Assembly: GCA_017307275.1 (NCBI GenBank)
Contig: JAFKFK010000008.1
Coordinates: forward strand, 1-64,000
Direction of reading: 5' to 3'
From: Alphaproteobacteria bacterium
GTDB taxonomy: Bacteria > Pseudomonadota > Alphaproteobacteria > Reyranellales > Reyranellaceae
DNA: 64,000 nt
Positions 1-8,661 of this stretch are shown piece after piece; positions within the stretch are counted from its first letter, which is position 1; each line of letters starts with the position of its first letter. Made by a program: the position numbers and the translations under genes. The notes under the pieces are model-generated. The model made no database searches. It saw only the letters and a list, made by a program, of their open reading frames with translations, and was not told where the DNA came from.

Positions 1-80
1 CGCACATCGCGCCGCCACAGAACGAGGTCGCGAAACTCCTTGCGGAAGGCGGCATCGAAGTCGGGTTTCATGTCTGCCAT
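1..80 (-). CDS. bluB: 5,6-dimethylbenzimidazole synthase BluB, N-terminal fragment
   Basis: Only the first 26 codons are in the window; the gene continues beyond position 1. The visible protein starts MADMKPDFDAAFRKEFRDLV and goes on LWRRDVR, matching the start of BluB, the flavin-destroying enzyme that makes the lower ligand of B12 from FMN and oxygen. The ATG at 80 overlaps the end of cobB by 13 bases. An alternative ATG at 71 gives the ATGA overlap common in this cluster, and neither has a clear ribosome binding site. It is the last visible gene of the cobL-cobE-cobM-cobA-cobB run. The call rests on a short stretch and on context. Confidence 0.8.
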   Translation of the reverse strand, partial: MADMKPDFDAAFRKEFRDLVLWRRDV

Positions 81-1390
81 CGATCGATTGCGTGAAAGAA
101 AGTGCCACTCACCGAACCGCGACGCCCCCCCGCTTCGGCAACGGTAGCCCCCGTTGCGTCGCGGCAGTCGACCAGTGGTTCATCACCCGTCGACTGGATG
201 CTGGCATAATGGAACTCGTGACCCGCGATCTCGGTTCCGGCGTTTCCCAACACATTATTGGCCAGAAGCTTCGCCCGGCGATAGCCGAGATGGAGCCGTC
301 GCTTGGCGAAGGACGATTCGAGCTGCAGCAACCCCGCCATCGCATGGCGCACGCCGCCGGCATCTTCGAGCCCCTGCCCCAGCACCATGTAGCCGCCACA
401 CTCGCCATGGATCGGCACCGACTTGGCCGCATGCGCGCGCAGACCGTCCATGAACCGACGGGCCGCCGCCAACGTGCCGGCGTGAAGCTCGGGATAGCCC
501 CCCGGCAACCACACGGCGTCGGCGCTGGCATCCGGCGCTTCATCGGCCAACGGCGAGAACGGCACGATCTCGGCGCCGGCCATGCGCCAGCTCTCAAGCA
601 GATGCGGATACATGAAGGTGAAAGCGCGATCCTGCGCCAGCGCAATTCGTTGCCCTGGAGGCCGCAAGCCAGCAGCGCCACCTGTAGCAGGCAGCATCGC
701 GGGTCGGGCAGCGCCCTCGATGGCAGGAAGATCGAGCGAAGCCTCGACAGTATCGGCGAGCACGTCGAGACGCTGGGGAACATCGGCCATCTCGACGGCC
801 TGCACCAGTCCGAGATGCCGCTCGGGTAGAGCGAAACGATTGTTGGTTGCGATGGCGCCGAAGAGCTTCAAGCCCTCGCGATCTAGCGACGGAGCGATCG
901 TGGCGAGATGGCGCGGACTGGCGACGCGATTGAGGATGATGCCCGCCACGGTGATGTCATTGCGATAGCGCGCCAGCCCCGTGGCGACAGCCGCGGCGGT
1001 CTCCGCCTGCCCCGACACGTCGAGAACCAGCACGATCGGCCAGCCTGTCAAAGCTGCAAGATCGGCCGTCGCGCCGCGTGCGGTCTGACCGGAGGACGCG
1101 ACACCGTCGAACAGGCCCATCACCCCCTCGACCACGACGAGATCGGTGGCGTGGCGCTGGACCAGCCCAGCGAGCGTTGCGGGCGCCATCGACCATGTAT
1201 CGAGGTTGAAGCTTGGCTTGCCTGCCGCCACGCCATGGAAGGCGGGGTCGATATAGTCCGGACCACACTTGAAGGTCTGTACGACATGACCGCGCCGGGC
1301 GAGCGCGCGCATCAGGCCCAGCGCGACGACCGTCTTTCCGGCGCCGGATCGCGCGGCAGCGACGATGAAGCCACGCGAGCCGCCGTTCAT
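68..1390 (-). CDS. cobB: cobyrinic/hydrogenobyrinic acid a,c-diamide synthase CobB
   Basis: A 440-residue protein that amidates the a and c side chains of the corrin ring, using glutamine and ATP. The N-terminal half is a P-loop synthetase domain with ARSGAGKT near residues 13-20 and the CGPDYIDP motif near 42-49. The C-terminal half is a class I glutaminase domain: LPGGYPELH near 295-303, nucleophile Cys331 in HGECGGYMVLG, and a late FFH segment. Length is normal for the family. Its start overlaps the end of cobA by ATGA, so the two are translationally coupled. CobB rather than CobQ is supported by length and by the separate cobQ at 15803. Confidence 0.96.
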   Translation of the reverse strand: MNGGSRGFIVAAARSGAGKTVVALGLMRALARRGHVVQTFKCGPDYIDPAFHGVAAGKPSFNLDTWSMAPATLAGLVQRHATDLVVVEGVMGLFDGVASSGQTARGATADLAALTGWPIVLVLDVSGQAETAAAVATGLARYRNDITVAGIILNRVASPRHLATIAPSLDREGLKLFGAIATNNRFALPERHLGLVQAVEMADVPQRLDVLADTVEASLDLPAIEGAARPAMLPATGGAAGLRPPGQRIALAQDRAFTFMYPHLLESWRMAGAEIVPFSPLADEAPDASADAVWLPGGYPELHAGTLAAARRFMDGLRAHAAKSVPIHGECGGYMVLGQGLEDAGGVRHAMAGLLQLESSFAKRRLHLGYRRAKLLANNVLGNAGTEIAGHEFHYASIQSTGDEPLVDCRDATGATVAEAGGRRGSVSGTFFHAIDRWQT

Positions 1391-2175
1391 TGCCAGCCGA
1401 CCATCGACGACAGGAGTTCCTTGCGCAGGCCCGCGATGGCGCCGATGACGACAATGGAGGGCGACCCAATGCCCTCGCGCGAAGCATCGACAGCAAGCGT
1501 GCCCAATGTGCTTTCGACGACTCGCTCGGCGCCAGTCGTCGCGGACTGAATGAGCGCGGCCGGTGTGTCGACACCCAACCCACCTCTCTGCAGCGCAGCG
1601 GCAATCTCCGGCAACTGCGCCATCGGCATGTAGAGAATGAGCGGCTGGCCAAGCCGGGCCAGCGCCTCCCAGTCGGCAGCAGAGCGGCCATCCTCGGCGC
1701 GATGGCCGGCCGCCAGCACGACGGCGTGGTTGGTGTCGCGCGACGTTGCGGGAATACCGACAAGGGCCGTGCCGGCGAGGCCGGAGGTGAGGCCCGGGAT
1801 CACCCGGAAGCGAATACCCGCTGCATGGAGCGCCATTGCCTCGTCCCAGCCGCGCCCGAACACGAAAGGATCGCCGCCCTTCAGGCGCAGCACGCGACGC
1901 CCCAGGCGCGCCCGCTCGATCAGGATTTCGTTGATGTCTCGCTGATGCGGCGATGGCCGCCCGCCACGCTTGCCGACCTTGATGAACTCTGCGCCAGCTC
2001 CCGCGAGCTTCAGAACCCGCGCATCGACCAGCGCATCGTGGACAATATCGTCAGCCTTCGACACAGCATGCCAGGCCAGGACCGTGAGCAGGCGCGGATC
2101 GCCGGGACCGGCACCGGCCAGCCATACTTCGCCCACCGGGAAATCGGGAAGGTCGGGGAAACTGTCGAGAGTCAT
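1387..2175 (-). CDS. cobA: uroporphyrinogen-III C-methyltransferase CobA (SUMT)
   Basis: A 262-residue SAM-dependent enzyme that methylates uroporphyrinogen III at C2 and C7 to give precorrin-2, the entry to the corrin branch. The N-terminus shows the tetrapyrrole-methylase motif [15 protein letters not shown] (residues 17-31), then the [10 protein letters not shown] segment and [13 protein letters not shown], the second SAM-binding motif typical of SUMT. There is no CysG-like dehydrogenase/ferrochelatase domain, so precorrin-2 here goes to corrins rather than siroheme. It overlaps cobM upstream and cobB downstream by four bases each. Confidence 0.96.
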   Translation of the reverse strand: MTLDSFPDLPDFPVGEVWLAGAGPGDPRLLTVLAWHAVSKADDIVHDALVDARVLKLAGAGAEFIKVGKRGGRPSPHQRDINEILIERARLGRRVLRLKGGDPFVFGRGWDEAMALHAAGIRFRVIPGLTSGLAGTALVGIPATSRDTNHAVVLAAGHRAEDGRSAADWEALARLGQPLILYMPMAQLPEIAAALQRGGLGVDTPAALIQSATTGAERVVESTLGTLAVDASREGIGSPSIVVIGAIAGLRKELLSSMVGWQ

Positions 2176-2933
2176 ACGCCGCGGCCGCGGAACCGGCGCT
2201 GATAGGCAGCGTCGTAAAGTGCGCTGTTGCGGAAGTCGCGCGCGCCCAGAACCTTGCCGACCACGATCAACGCCGTGCGTTCGATCGGGCTCTTGGCGAC
2301 CTCTGCCGCGATGGTGCCCAGGGTGGCGCGAATCACGCGCTCGTCCGGCCAGCTCGCGCGATAGACCACAGCAGCCGGACAGTCGACACCATAGTGCGGC
2401 ACCAGCTCGGCCACGACCTTGTCGAGCACATGGATCGAAAGATGGATCGCCAAGGTCGCGCCGGTCGCGCCGAACGCCTGTAGGGTCTCGCTTAGTGGCA
2501 TGGAGGACGCCCGGCCCGATGTGCGCGTCAGCACGACCGACTGCGCAAGCTCCGGCAGAGTGAGCTCCTGGCCAAGTGCTGCGGCCGCGGCAGCAAAGGA
2601 CGGCACGCCCGGCGTGATCGTGTAAGGAATGCCCTCTTCGTCCAGCTGGCGGAGCTGTTCGCCGAGCGCGCTCCAGACCGAGAGATCGCCCGAATGAAGC
2701 CGCGCCACGTCACGTCCCTGCTCCGTGGCCGTACGACAGGCAGCGATGATCTCGTCGAGCGACATCGGCGCGGTATCGACGATCTCCGCTTCCGGCGGAC
2801 AGTGGTCTAGCAGCGCCCGAGGCACCAGCGAACCGGCGTAAAGGCAAACCGGGCAGCGCGCGATCAGATCGCGGCCCCGCACCGTGATCAGGTCAGGCGC
2901 GCCAGGACCCGCCCCGATGAAATGAACAGTCAA
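2172..2933 (-). CDS. cobM: precorrin-4 C11-methyltransferase CobM
   Basis: A 253-residue tetrapyrrole methylase. It begins [20 protein letters not shown] and carries the family-specific YAGSLVP (residues 32-38) and [16 protein letters not shown] segments. CobM adds a methyl at C11 of precorrin-4 to give precorrin-5. The cell must then supply CobF or an equivalent to reach precorrin-6A, and no cobF is visible in this window. The gene overlaps cobE and cobA by four bases at each end, within a tightly coupled minus-strand run. Confidence 0.95.
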   Translation of the reverse strand: MTVHFIGAGPGAPDLITVRGRDLIARCPVCLYAGSLVPRALLDHCPPEAEIVDTAPMSLDEIIAACRTATEQGRDVARLHSGDLSVWSALGEQLRQLDEEGIPYTITPGVPSFAAAAAALGQELTLPELAQSVVLTRTSGRASSMPLSETLQAFGATGATLAIHLSIHVLDKVVAELVPHYGVDCPAAVVYRASWPDERVIRATLGTIAAEVAKSPIERTALIVVGKVLGARDFRNSALYDAAYQRRFRGRGV

Positions 2934-3313
2934 CGTCCTTCTCCAATGGCAATGGCACAGGTCGCGCGTTCCGTGGCGACACGTGTGCCGAGCAGCCGGC
3001 CTTCGCGGCCCGCCGCCACAAGCGCCGACGCCTCGGCAATCGACGGCAACCCCTTGGCTTCCAGCACGAGCTTGGACCGCGTGAGCACGCGGCCCGCAAC
3101 CTTGTCGAGGTCCAACGCCGTGCAGGCGATCAGCTTCACCGAGAGTCGCTGGGCCGCTTCAGGAAATGCAGGCTCCGTGGCCTTCTCCGACTCCGTAGCG
3201 ATCGCGTCCAGCCGCTCGACGGCGAGATCGAACATGCCGAGTGCCATGCGCACAACCCGCTCGATTTCGTCGGCCGACGTGTCCCGCCGGCAGCCCACAC
3301 CCGCAACGATCAT
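2930..3313 (-). CDS. cobE: CobE, CbiG C-terminal-like cobalamin biosynthesis protein
   Basis: A 127-residue protein starting [21 protein letters not shown], which is the CobE / CbiG C-terminal fold found in aerobic cobalamin clusters. The middle has TALDLDKV and the end [18 protein letters not shown], both typical. Its exact role in the aerobic pathway is not settled; it is known to be required in some species. I chose the ATG at 3313, which gives an ATGA overlap with the end of cobL. A start at 3331 is also open but would overlap cobL by 22 bases. Confidence 0.9.
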   Translation of the reverse strand: MIVAGVGCRRDTSADEIERVVRMALGMFDLAVERLDAIATESEKATEPAFPEAAQRLSVKLIACTALDLDKVAGRVLTRSKLVLEAKGLPSIAEASALVAAGREGRLLGTRVATERATCAIAIGEGR

Positions 3314-4551
3314 GGCTTCCTCGCCCGCCACTGGGTGACGGGAGTTGCGTGACGCCAGACGAAGACATTGCCGGTGCCGGCGCGGCCAGCCTTGGCGACC
3401 TGCAACCGCGTGATCTCGCCGCCATGCTTCTGGAAGCAGTCGATCAGCCGCGCTTCGGATTGCAACGACACGGCATTGGCTACCAAGCGTCCACCGGATT
3501 TCAGGGCAGCCCAGGCGGCGTCGAGCAGGCCGGGATCAGAAAGCCCGCCGCCAACGAAGATCGCATCGGGTGTCGGCAACCCCGTAAAGGCCGCCGGTGC
3601 GACGCCCTGCACGATCTGCAAGTCGGGTGTGCCGAGTGCCGCAGCGTTACGGGCGGCGCGGGCAGCGCGTTCCGCGCCCTCCTCGATGCCAATCGCACGC
3701 ATGGAGGAATGACGCAGCAGCCATTCGATGGCGATGGAGCCTGCTCCGAGCCCGACATCCCACAGAAGCTCGCCCTGTCGCGGTGCCAGCGATGACAGCG
3801 TCACGGCACGGATGTCGCGCTTGGTGAGCTGGCCGTCATGCTCGAACAGCGCATCGTCGAGACCGGGCGCCAGAGTGACGACCTGTGCCTCGGCCGCGGC
3901 GACGACGTCGAGCGCAATGATGTTGAGCGGCACAATGTCGGTGAAGGCGAAGGCGTCGGCCGTCGTCGTCCGTACGCGCTCGTTGGGTCCGCCGAGGGAC
4001 TCCAGCACCGTCAGCGTCGAGGCCTCCATGCCGCGCGCCACCAGGAGCGCGGCAAGCTTTGCCGGCGTTCCACCATCCCACGACAGCGCCAGGAGGCGCG
4101 CCTTGGGCTGAAGATGACGCACGACATGCTCCAGCGCCCGGCCGTGCAGGCTGACCGGCGTCACGTCCTGCAGCGACCAGCCCAGCCGCGAAGCGGCCAG
4201 GCTGAAAGATGAGGGATGCGGCAGGCAAATCGTTTCCTCGACGGCGATCGAGCGCATCAGCATGTCGCCGACGCCGTAGTGGAACGGATCGCCGCTGGCC
4301 AGCACCGTCACCGGCCGGCCGCGGTGCTTCTCGATTTCGGGCAGCACTTTGCTGATCGGGCTCGGCCAGGATACCTGGCGGCCACGAATCAACTCGCTTG
4401 CCAGGGCAAGGTGACGCTTGCCCCCAAGTACAAACTCGGCCGAGGAAATGAGCTGCCGCGCGACCGGCGAGAGACCGGCCACACCATCCTCACCGATCCC
4501 GACAATGGACAGCCAGCGCGACGCCGGGCAGGTTGCGCCCTGAGTTATCAT
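3310..4551 (-). CDS. cobL: precorrin-6Y C5,15-methyltransferase (decarboxylating) CobL
   Basis: A 413-residue bifunctional enzyme that methylates C5 and C15 and decarboxylates the C12 acetate to give precorrin-8. The N-terminal half is a CbiE-like tetrapyrrole methylase (LSIVGIGEDGVAGLSP, then VLASGDPFHYGVG). The C-terminal half is a CbiT-like SAM methyltransferase (LLWDVGLGAGSIAIEW, then DAIFVGGGLSDPGLLD). I used the ATG at 4551 (MITQGATCPA); a TTG at 4566 is open in frame but weaker. The start lies 14 bases from that of the divergent cobK, so both promoters must sit inside the opposite gene. Confidence 0.95.
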   Translation of the reverse strand: MITQGATCPASRWLSIVGIGEDGVAGLSPVARQLISSAEFVLGGKRHLALASELIRGRQVSWPSPISKVLPEIEKHRGRPVTVLASGDPFHYGVGDMLMRSIAVEETICLPHPSSFSLAASRLGWSLQDVTPVSLHGRALEHVVRHLQPKARLLALSWDGGTPAKLAALLVARGMEASTLTVLESLGGPNERVRTTTADAFAFTDIVPLNIIALDVVAAAEAQVVTLAPGLDDALFEHDGQLTKRDIRAVTLSSLAPRQGELLWDVGLGAGSIAIEWLLRHSSMRAIGIEEGAERAARAARNAAALGTPDLQIVQGVAPAAFTGLPTPDAIFVGGGLSDPGLLDAAWAALKSGGRLVANAVSLQSEARLIDCFQKHGGEITRLQVAKAGRAGTGNVFVWRHATPVTQWRARKP

Positions 4552-4565
4552 CGATCGATCCTGCA

Positions 4566-5321
4566 ATGCGCGTTCTCATTCTCGGCGGCACCACGGAAGC
4601 CGCATCGCTGGCCCGGCTGCTGGCCGATGACTCCCGCTTTGAGGCGACCTTGTCGCTCGCCGGCCGCACATCGGCGCCGGCCGCTCAACCGTTGCCGACG
4701 CGGATCGGCGGCTTTGGCGGTGTCGAAGGCCTGGTGCGCTATCTCCAAGCCGAGAAGATAGAAGCGGTCGTCGATGCCACGCACCCCTATGCCGCGCAGA
4801 TGTCGGCGCATGCCGTTGCCGCCTGCCGCCAGACCGGCCTGGCGCTTGCGTCGCTGACCCGCGCGCCATGGACCGAACAAGCCGGCGATCGCTGGCAGCA
4901 CGTCTCGAACACTGAAAGCGCCGCGATGGTTCTGGGCGACACGCCGCGCCGTGTGTTCCTCACCATCGGCCGCCAGGAACTGCCTGTCTTTGCATCCGCG
5001 CCGCAGCACCACTATCTGGCGCGCCTGATCGATGCACCCAAAGGCGAACGCCTGCCGCCCCATCTGGTGCTGCTCCAGGCACGCGGACCGTTCGACCTCG
5101 CGGCCGAAACGGCGCTGATGCGCGACAAACGAATCGACGTGGTTGTCTCCAAGAATGCCGGTGGCGACCCGACCTACGCCAAAATCGCGGCGGCCCGCGC
5201 CCTCGGCCTGCCGATGATCATGATCGCGCGGCCCGACAAGCCAGCCGGGCATATCGTGAACAGCCCCGACGAGACCGTTCGGTGGCTCGATCATGTGCGG
5301 CGCTCGCTGCGCGGCGTGTAG
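4566..5321 (+). CDS. cobK: precorrin-6A reductase CobK
   Basis: A 251-residue NADPH-dependent reductase converting precorrin-6A to precorrin-6B. Recognisable are MRVLILGGTTEA at the start, VDATHPYAAQMSAHA (the strongest family motif), and VVSKNAGGDPTYAKI near the end. The ATG at 4566 starts exactly at the first strand of the Rossmann fold; an upstream ATG at 4533 would add 11 unlikely residues. It is the only plus-strand gene between two long minus-strand cob runs, and its last 31 bases overlap the 3' end of cobJ tail to tail. Confidence 0.95.
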   Translation: MRVLILGGTTEAASLARLLADDSRFEATLSLAGRTSAPAAQPLPTRIGGFGGVEGLVRYLQAEKIEAVVDATHPYAAQMSAHAVAACRQTGLALASLTRAPWTEQAGDRWQHVSNTESAAMVLGDTPRRVFLTIGRQELPVFASAPQHHYLARLIDAPKGERLPPHLVLLQARGPFDLAAETALMRDKRIDVVVSKNAGGDPTYAKIAAARALGLPMIMIARPDKPAGHIVNSPDETVRWLDHVRRSLRGV

Positions 5322-6037
5322 ATCCAGCGCCCCACCTGTCGCGTGGTACTGGCGCCGACGATCACCAGCGTGCGCATATCGGCCACGGACGCATCGGCCG
5401 CTCCAAGTGTCGTCAACACGACCTTGGCCTCGTCCGTTCCCGCGGCACGCACGAACAGCACCGGCGTCGCAGCCTCCTTCAGCTTACGCAGCAGATCGAA
5501 CGCCTGACCGAGCTGATATGGCCGCGCTTTGGACGCAGGATTGTAGAGTGCAATCACGAAGTCGCCTTCGGCCGCTGCCGCCAGACGCCGTTCGATGGTC
5601 GCCCATCCCTTGAGATTGTCGGACAGCGAGATCGCGCAGAAATCGCCGCCGAGAGGCGCGCCGACTTCCGCTGCTGCCGCCAGCATGGCCGTCACGCCCG
5701 GCTCGACCTTGATGTCGAGCGTCCGCCACGCCGGGTCACCTCCCTCGACGGCCTCGAACACGGCTGCCGCCATAGCGAAGACACCGGGATCGCCGCCCGA
5801 GACAACGGCGACATGCCGGCCCGACGCCGCCAGCTCCAGCGCGTGACGCGCACGGTCGAGCTCGACGCGATTGTCCGAAGCATGACGGCATTGATCGGCG
5901 CGGCCCGCCGGAATTCGGTCGAGATAGGGGCCGTAGCCCACGAGATCGGTAGCGCGGTCGAGGGCCGCACGCGTAGCCGGCGTCATGAGGTCGGCCTTGC
6001 CCGGCCCGGTGCCGACCACGACGAGGGAGCCGGTCAC
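5291..6037 (-). CDS. cobJ: precorrin-3B C17-methyltransferase CobJ
   Basis: A 248-residue tetrapyrrole methylase that methylates C17 and drives ring contraction to precorrin-4. The start SLVVVGTGPGKADLMTPAT, then VGYGPYLDR and VAVVSGGDPGVFAMAA, are classic CobJ/CbiH signatures, followed by the family segment GGDFCAISLSDNLKGW. It overlaps cobI by four bases and is the last gene of the riboswitch-led hupE-to-cobJ unit. Its 3' end overlaps convergent cobK. Confidence 0.96.
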   Translation of the reverse strand: MTGSLVVVGTGPGKADLMTPATRAALDRATDLVGYGPYLDRIPAGRADQCRHASDNRVELDRARHALELAASGRHVAVVSGGDPGVFAMAAAVFEAVEGGDPAWRTLDIKVEPGVTAMLAAAAEVGAPLGGDFCAISLSDNLKGWATIERRLAAAAEGDFVIALYNPASKARPYQLGQAFDLLRKLKEAATPVLFVRAAGTDEAKVVLTTLGAADASVADMRTLVIVGASTTRQVGRWIYTPRSERRT

Positions 6038-6792
6038 AACGCCCTCCCCTGGCCGGGAATCAGGATCATCGCGAAGTAGGCGCCTGCCGATTCATCGCAC
6101 TCGGCCAGCGGCAGGATCCGTTCCTCCCGCATGGTACCGCGCTCGACATAGACGGCGCGAGAGAGAAGGCCCGCCGCCTCGACGGCGCGTCGTACCTTTC
6201 CAAGGTTGCGGCCCACTTTCATGATTACCGCGGCGTCGGTCAGACGCAGGCGATCGGTAAGTTGCGTCTCTTCGAGCGTCCCCGGCAACACTGCGAGCGT
6301 ATCGTTGCCCCAGGTGATCGGCAGGTTGGCGCGCGTCCAGCAGCCCGACATGCCGGTGACGCCCGGCACGACTTCGACCGGGAAGTCCGTCGCCAGCCGC
6401 CGCCACATATGCATGAAGGAGCCGTAAAAGAACGGATCGCCCTCGGCGATCAGGCCGATCGACCGGCCCTGCTTCAGGAGCGTGCCCAACCGTTCCGCCG
6501 ACTCGCGATAGAAGCCCGCGATCTGGCTTTGATAGTCGGGATGCTCGGCCGGGATTTCGTCGGTGACGGGATATTCGAGCCGCAGCTCCGCCCGCCCCTC
6601 GCCTATCAAGGGCGCCACGATGCGCCGGGCATTACCCTGCGCGCCTTTCTTGGCGAAGAATGCAACGATATCGACCGCGCGCACCAACCCGGCAGCGCGC
6701 AAGGTGAGATAGCGTACGTCACCCGGCCCGACGCCAATGCCATAGAGTGTGCCGGCGTTGGCGGTCCCGGCGAGACTGTCGAGGCTTGTCAT
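6034..6792 (-). CDS. cobI: precorrin-2 C20-methyltransferase CobI
   Basis: A 252-residue SAM-dependent methylase making precorrin-3A from precorrin-2. It shows LYGIGVGPGDVRYLTLRA (residues 16-33), IGLIAEGDPFFYGSFMHMW (second SAM motif) and VVPGVTGMSGCW, all typical of CobI/CbiL. The open frame extends upstream to 7050, but that part reads as arginine-rich shadow protein opposite cobH. The ATG at 6792 gives the same ATGA overlap with cobH that recurs through the cluster. Confidence 0.95.
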   Translation of the reverse strand: MTSLDSLAGTANAGTLYGIGVGPGDVRYLTLRAAGLVRAVDIVAFFAKKGAQGNARRIVAPLIGEGRAELRLEYPVTDEIPAEHPDYQSQIAGFYRESAERLGTLLKQGRSIGLIAEGDPFFYGSFMHMWRRLATDFPVEVVPGVTGMSGCWTRANLPITWGNDTLAVLPGTLEETQLTDRLRLTDAAVIMKVGRNLGKVRRAVEAAGLLSRAVYVERGTMREERILPLAECDESAGAYFAMILIPGQGRAL

Positions 6793-7421
6793 TCGATATC
6801 GCTGGCGAGCGCGTTGACGGCGGCCACGGCCATGGCGCTGCCGCCCTTGCGGCCGCGCACGATCAGGAACGGCACGCGACCGTCGGCCGCCAGCGCTTCC
6901 TTGGATTCCATCGCACCGACAAAGCCTACCGGCAGGCCAATCACGGCCGCAGGCTTGGGGGCCCCTGCGTCGAGCATTTCGAGCAGGCGGAACAACGATG
7001 TCGGCGCATTGCCGATGGCGACGACAGCACCGGCCAGGCGAGCGCGCCACAAGTCCATTGCCGCTGCCGAGCGCGTGTTGCCGATCTTGCGTGCAAGCTC
7101 AGGCACCGAGGGATCGTCGAGGGTGCAGACGACATCGTTGCCGGCGGGCAGGCGCGACCGCGTGATGCCGTTGGCCACCATTTTGGCGTCGCACAGGATC
7201 GGTGCACTATTGCGCAGGGCCTGTCGTGCATCGCGGGCGAAGGTCTCGGACATTGCAACATCGCGGGCAATCTCGGGCATGCCGCAGGCATGGATGATGC
7301 GAACCGCGACGCGCTCCTCGACAGGATCGAAACGGCCAAGGTCCGCTTCAGCACGAATGATCGCAAAGGACCGCCGATAGATCTCAGCACCGTCGCGAAT
7401 ATAGTCGCGCGGCTCAGCCAT
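6789..7421 (-). CDS. cobH: precorrin-8X methylmutase CobH
   Basis: A 210-residue enzyme that moves a methyl from C11 to C12, turning precorrin-8 into hydrogenobyrinic acid. It starts MAEPRDYIRDGAEIYRRSF. The family motif RIIHACGMPE (residues 45-54) holds the catalytic histidine, and LCDAKMVANGI and GLPVGFVGAMESKEAL are further hallmarks. The start at 7421 overlaps the end of cobG by eight bases; the longer open frame to 7496 would reach further into cobG. Confidence 0.95.
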   Translation of the reverse strand: MAEPRDYIRDGAEIYRRSFAIIRAEADLGRFDPVEERVAVRIIHACGMPEIARDVAMSETFARDARQALRNSAPILCDAKMVANGITRSRLPAGNDVVCTLDDPSVPELARKIGNTRSAAAMDLWRARLAGAVVAIGNAPTSLFRLLEMLDAGAPKPAAVIGLPVGFVGAMESKEALAADGRVPFLIVRGRKGGSAMAVAAVNALASDIE

Positions 7422-8652
7422 GGGGCGTCTCCAGAAACACGGAAGCAAGATCGTCGGCGTCGACCAGCCGTTCGGCCGGTCCCCGCGTCGTCGCATGACG
7501 TATCACTTGATACCGACCGACATTGCCCACCAGCACGAGGTCCGACGGCGCCGACCGTGCACATCCCTTGGCGCAGCCCGAGACGTGGATGGAGCCGGTG
7601 AAGCTCTTTGCCACGGCAAGGCTGGCCATACGCCGGGCATCGCCGCGCGCATCGACGCTGCTCGACGTGCAGTCCGGCGCTCCGGGGCAGGCTTCAATCC
7701 GCAGCACCGGATCGTCGTCGCGCACGATCAGGCCCATCGCCTCGGCACCGTCGAGCAGGGCACGACCTGCCGCGGCATCGCGAACCGTCACGTAGACCGT
7801 ACGCCACGGCGACAGGCGCATCTCGTCGGCGCCGGCCATTGCCGCGAGATCGGCAAGTTGATTGAGGTGAAATGCCTCGAGACGGCCAAATGGTGCAGCA
7901 ATGCCGACGGCACCCTGAACGAGCCCGAGAACCCGGCCTCCGGTCCCGTCAAAGGATGGCAGCTCCGAGAGCAATGGCGACACAGTCGCCTGCACCCTGA
8001 CTTGATCCACTTCCGGCAAATCACGCAACCGGCGGTGCGGCGCGCAATCGAGGAAGGCGTGCATCGCCGTCGAGACAACGTTCACGGCAGCGTTCGGTGC
8101 ACAGGCCCCGAGCCAGCGGGTGCCCTCGCGACTATCGAGGCCGACGACGAAATCATTGCCAACGGCGCGCAGGCAGATGTCGGCGCGCTCGCCCGCGATA
8201 GAGACCGGGCCACCATCGTCGATCGACAGGCCGAACTTCGTCGGCAGGTCGAGCAACCGCCGGTCGCTGGCAAGCAGCGCTTCGACGGCCATCGCGACCC
8301 GGCGTACGCCCGATCCGATTCCGGCAAGGGGCGCCACCATGACATTGCGCACAGCTTCCGATTCAGCGTCACTGTCCACGAGTCCCAGCCGGCCGAGTTC
8401 GGCCTGCAGCTCGCTCAAGGCCTCCTCCTCGAGGCCACGGATCTGCAGATTCGCGCGGCGCGTCAGGTCGACATGCCCGTTGCCCAGCCGCCCCGCGAGA
8501 TCGGCCAGAGCCCGCACCTCGTCGAGCGAAAAGGTGCCGATGCGCGGGCGCACGCGCACGATAAGCCCGTCGCCGCTCTGCATCGGTCGCAGAACGCCGG
8601 GGCACCATCCCTTTACGCCGCTTCTGGCTTCTATGGCCGCTGCCATGCTCAT
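7414..8652 (-). CDS. cobG: precorrin-3B synthase CobG
   Basis: A 412-residue iron-sulfur monooxygenase of the sulfite/nitrite-reductase superfamily that uses oxygen to hydroxylate precorrin-3A at C20. Two ferredoxin-like half domains are visible (residues about 13-90 and 240-300). The 4Fe-4S cysteines fit Cys322-x5-Cys328 and Cys360-x3-Cys364 (ACPGAPDC, SGCAKGC). Its presence marks the aerobic, late-cobalt pathway, consistent with cobN next door. Two start codons lie close together (8652 and 8646). Nine bases separate it from cobN. Confidence 0.95.
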   Translation of the reverse strand: MSMAAAIEARSGVKGWCPGVLRPMQSGDGLIVRVRPRIGTFSLDEVRALADLAGRLGNGHVDLTRRANLQIRGLEEEALSELQAELGRLGLVDSDAESEAVRNVMVAPLAGIGSGVRRVAMAVEALLASDRRLLDLPTKFGLSIDDGGPVSIAGERADICLRAVGNDFVVGLDSREGTRWLGACAPNAAVNVVSTAMHAFLDCAPHRRLRDLPEVDQVRVQATVSPLLSELPSFDGTGGRVLGLVQGAVGIAAPFGRLEAFHLNQLADLAAMAGADEMRLSPWRTVYVTVRDAAAGRALLDGAEAMGLIVRDDDPVLRIEACPGAPDCTSSSVDARGDARRMASLAVAKSFTGSIHVSGCAKGCARSAPSDLVLVGNVGRYQVIRHATTRGPAERLVDADDLASVFLETPHG

Positions 8653-8661
8653 TGTCCGGTC

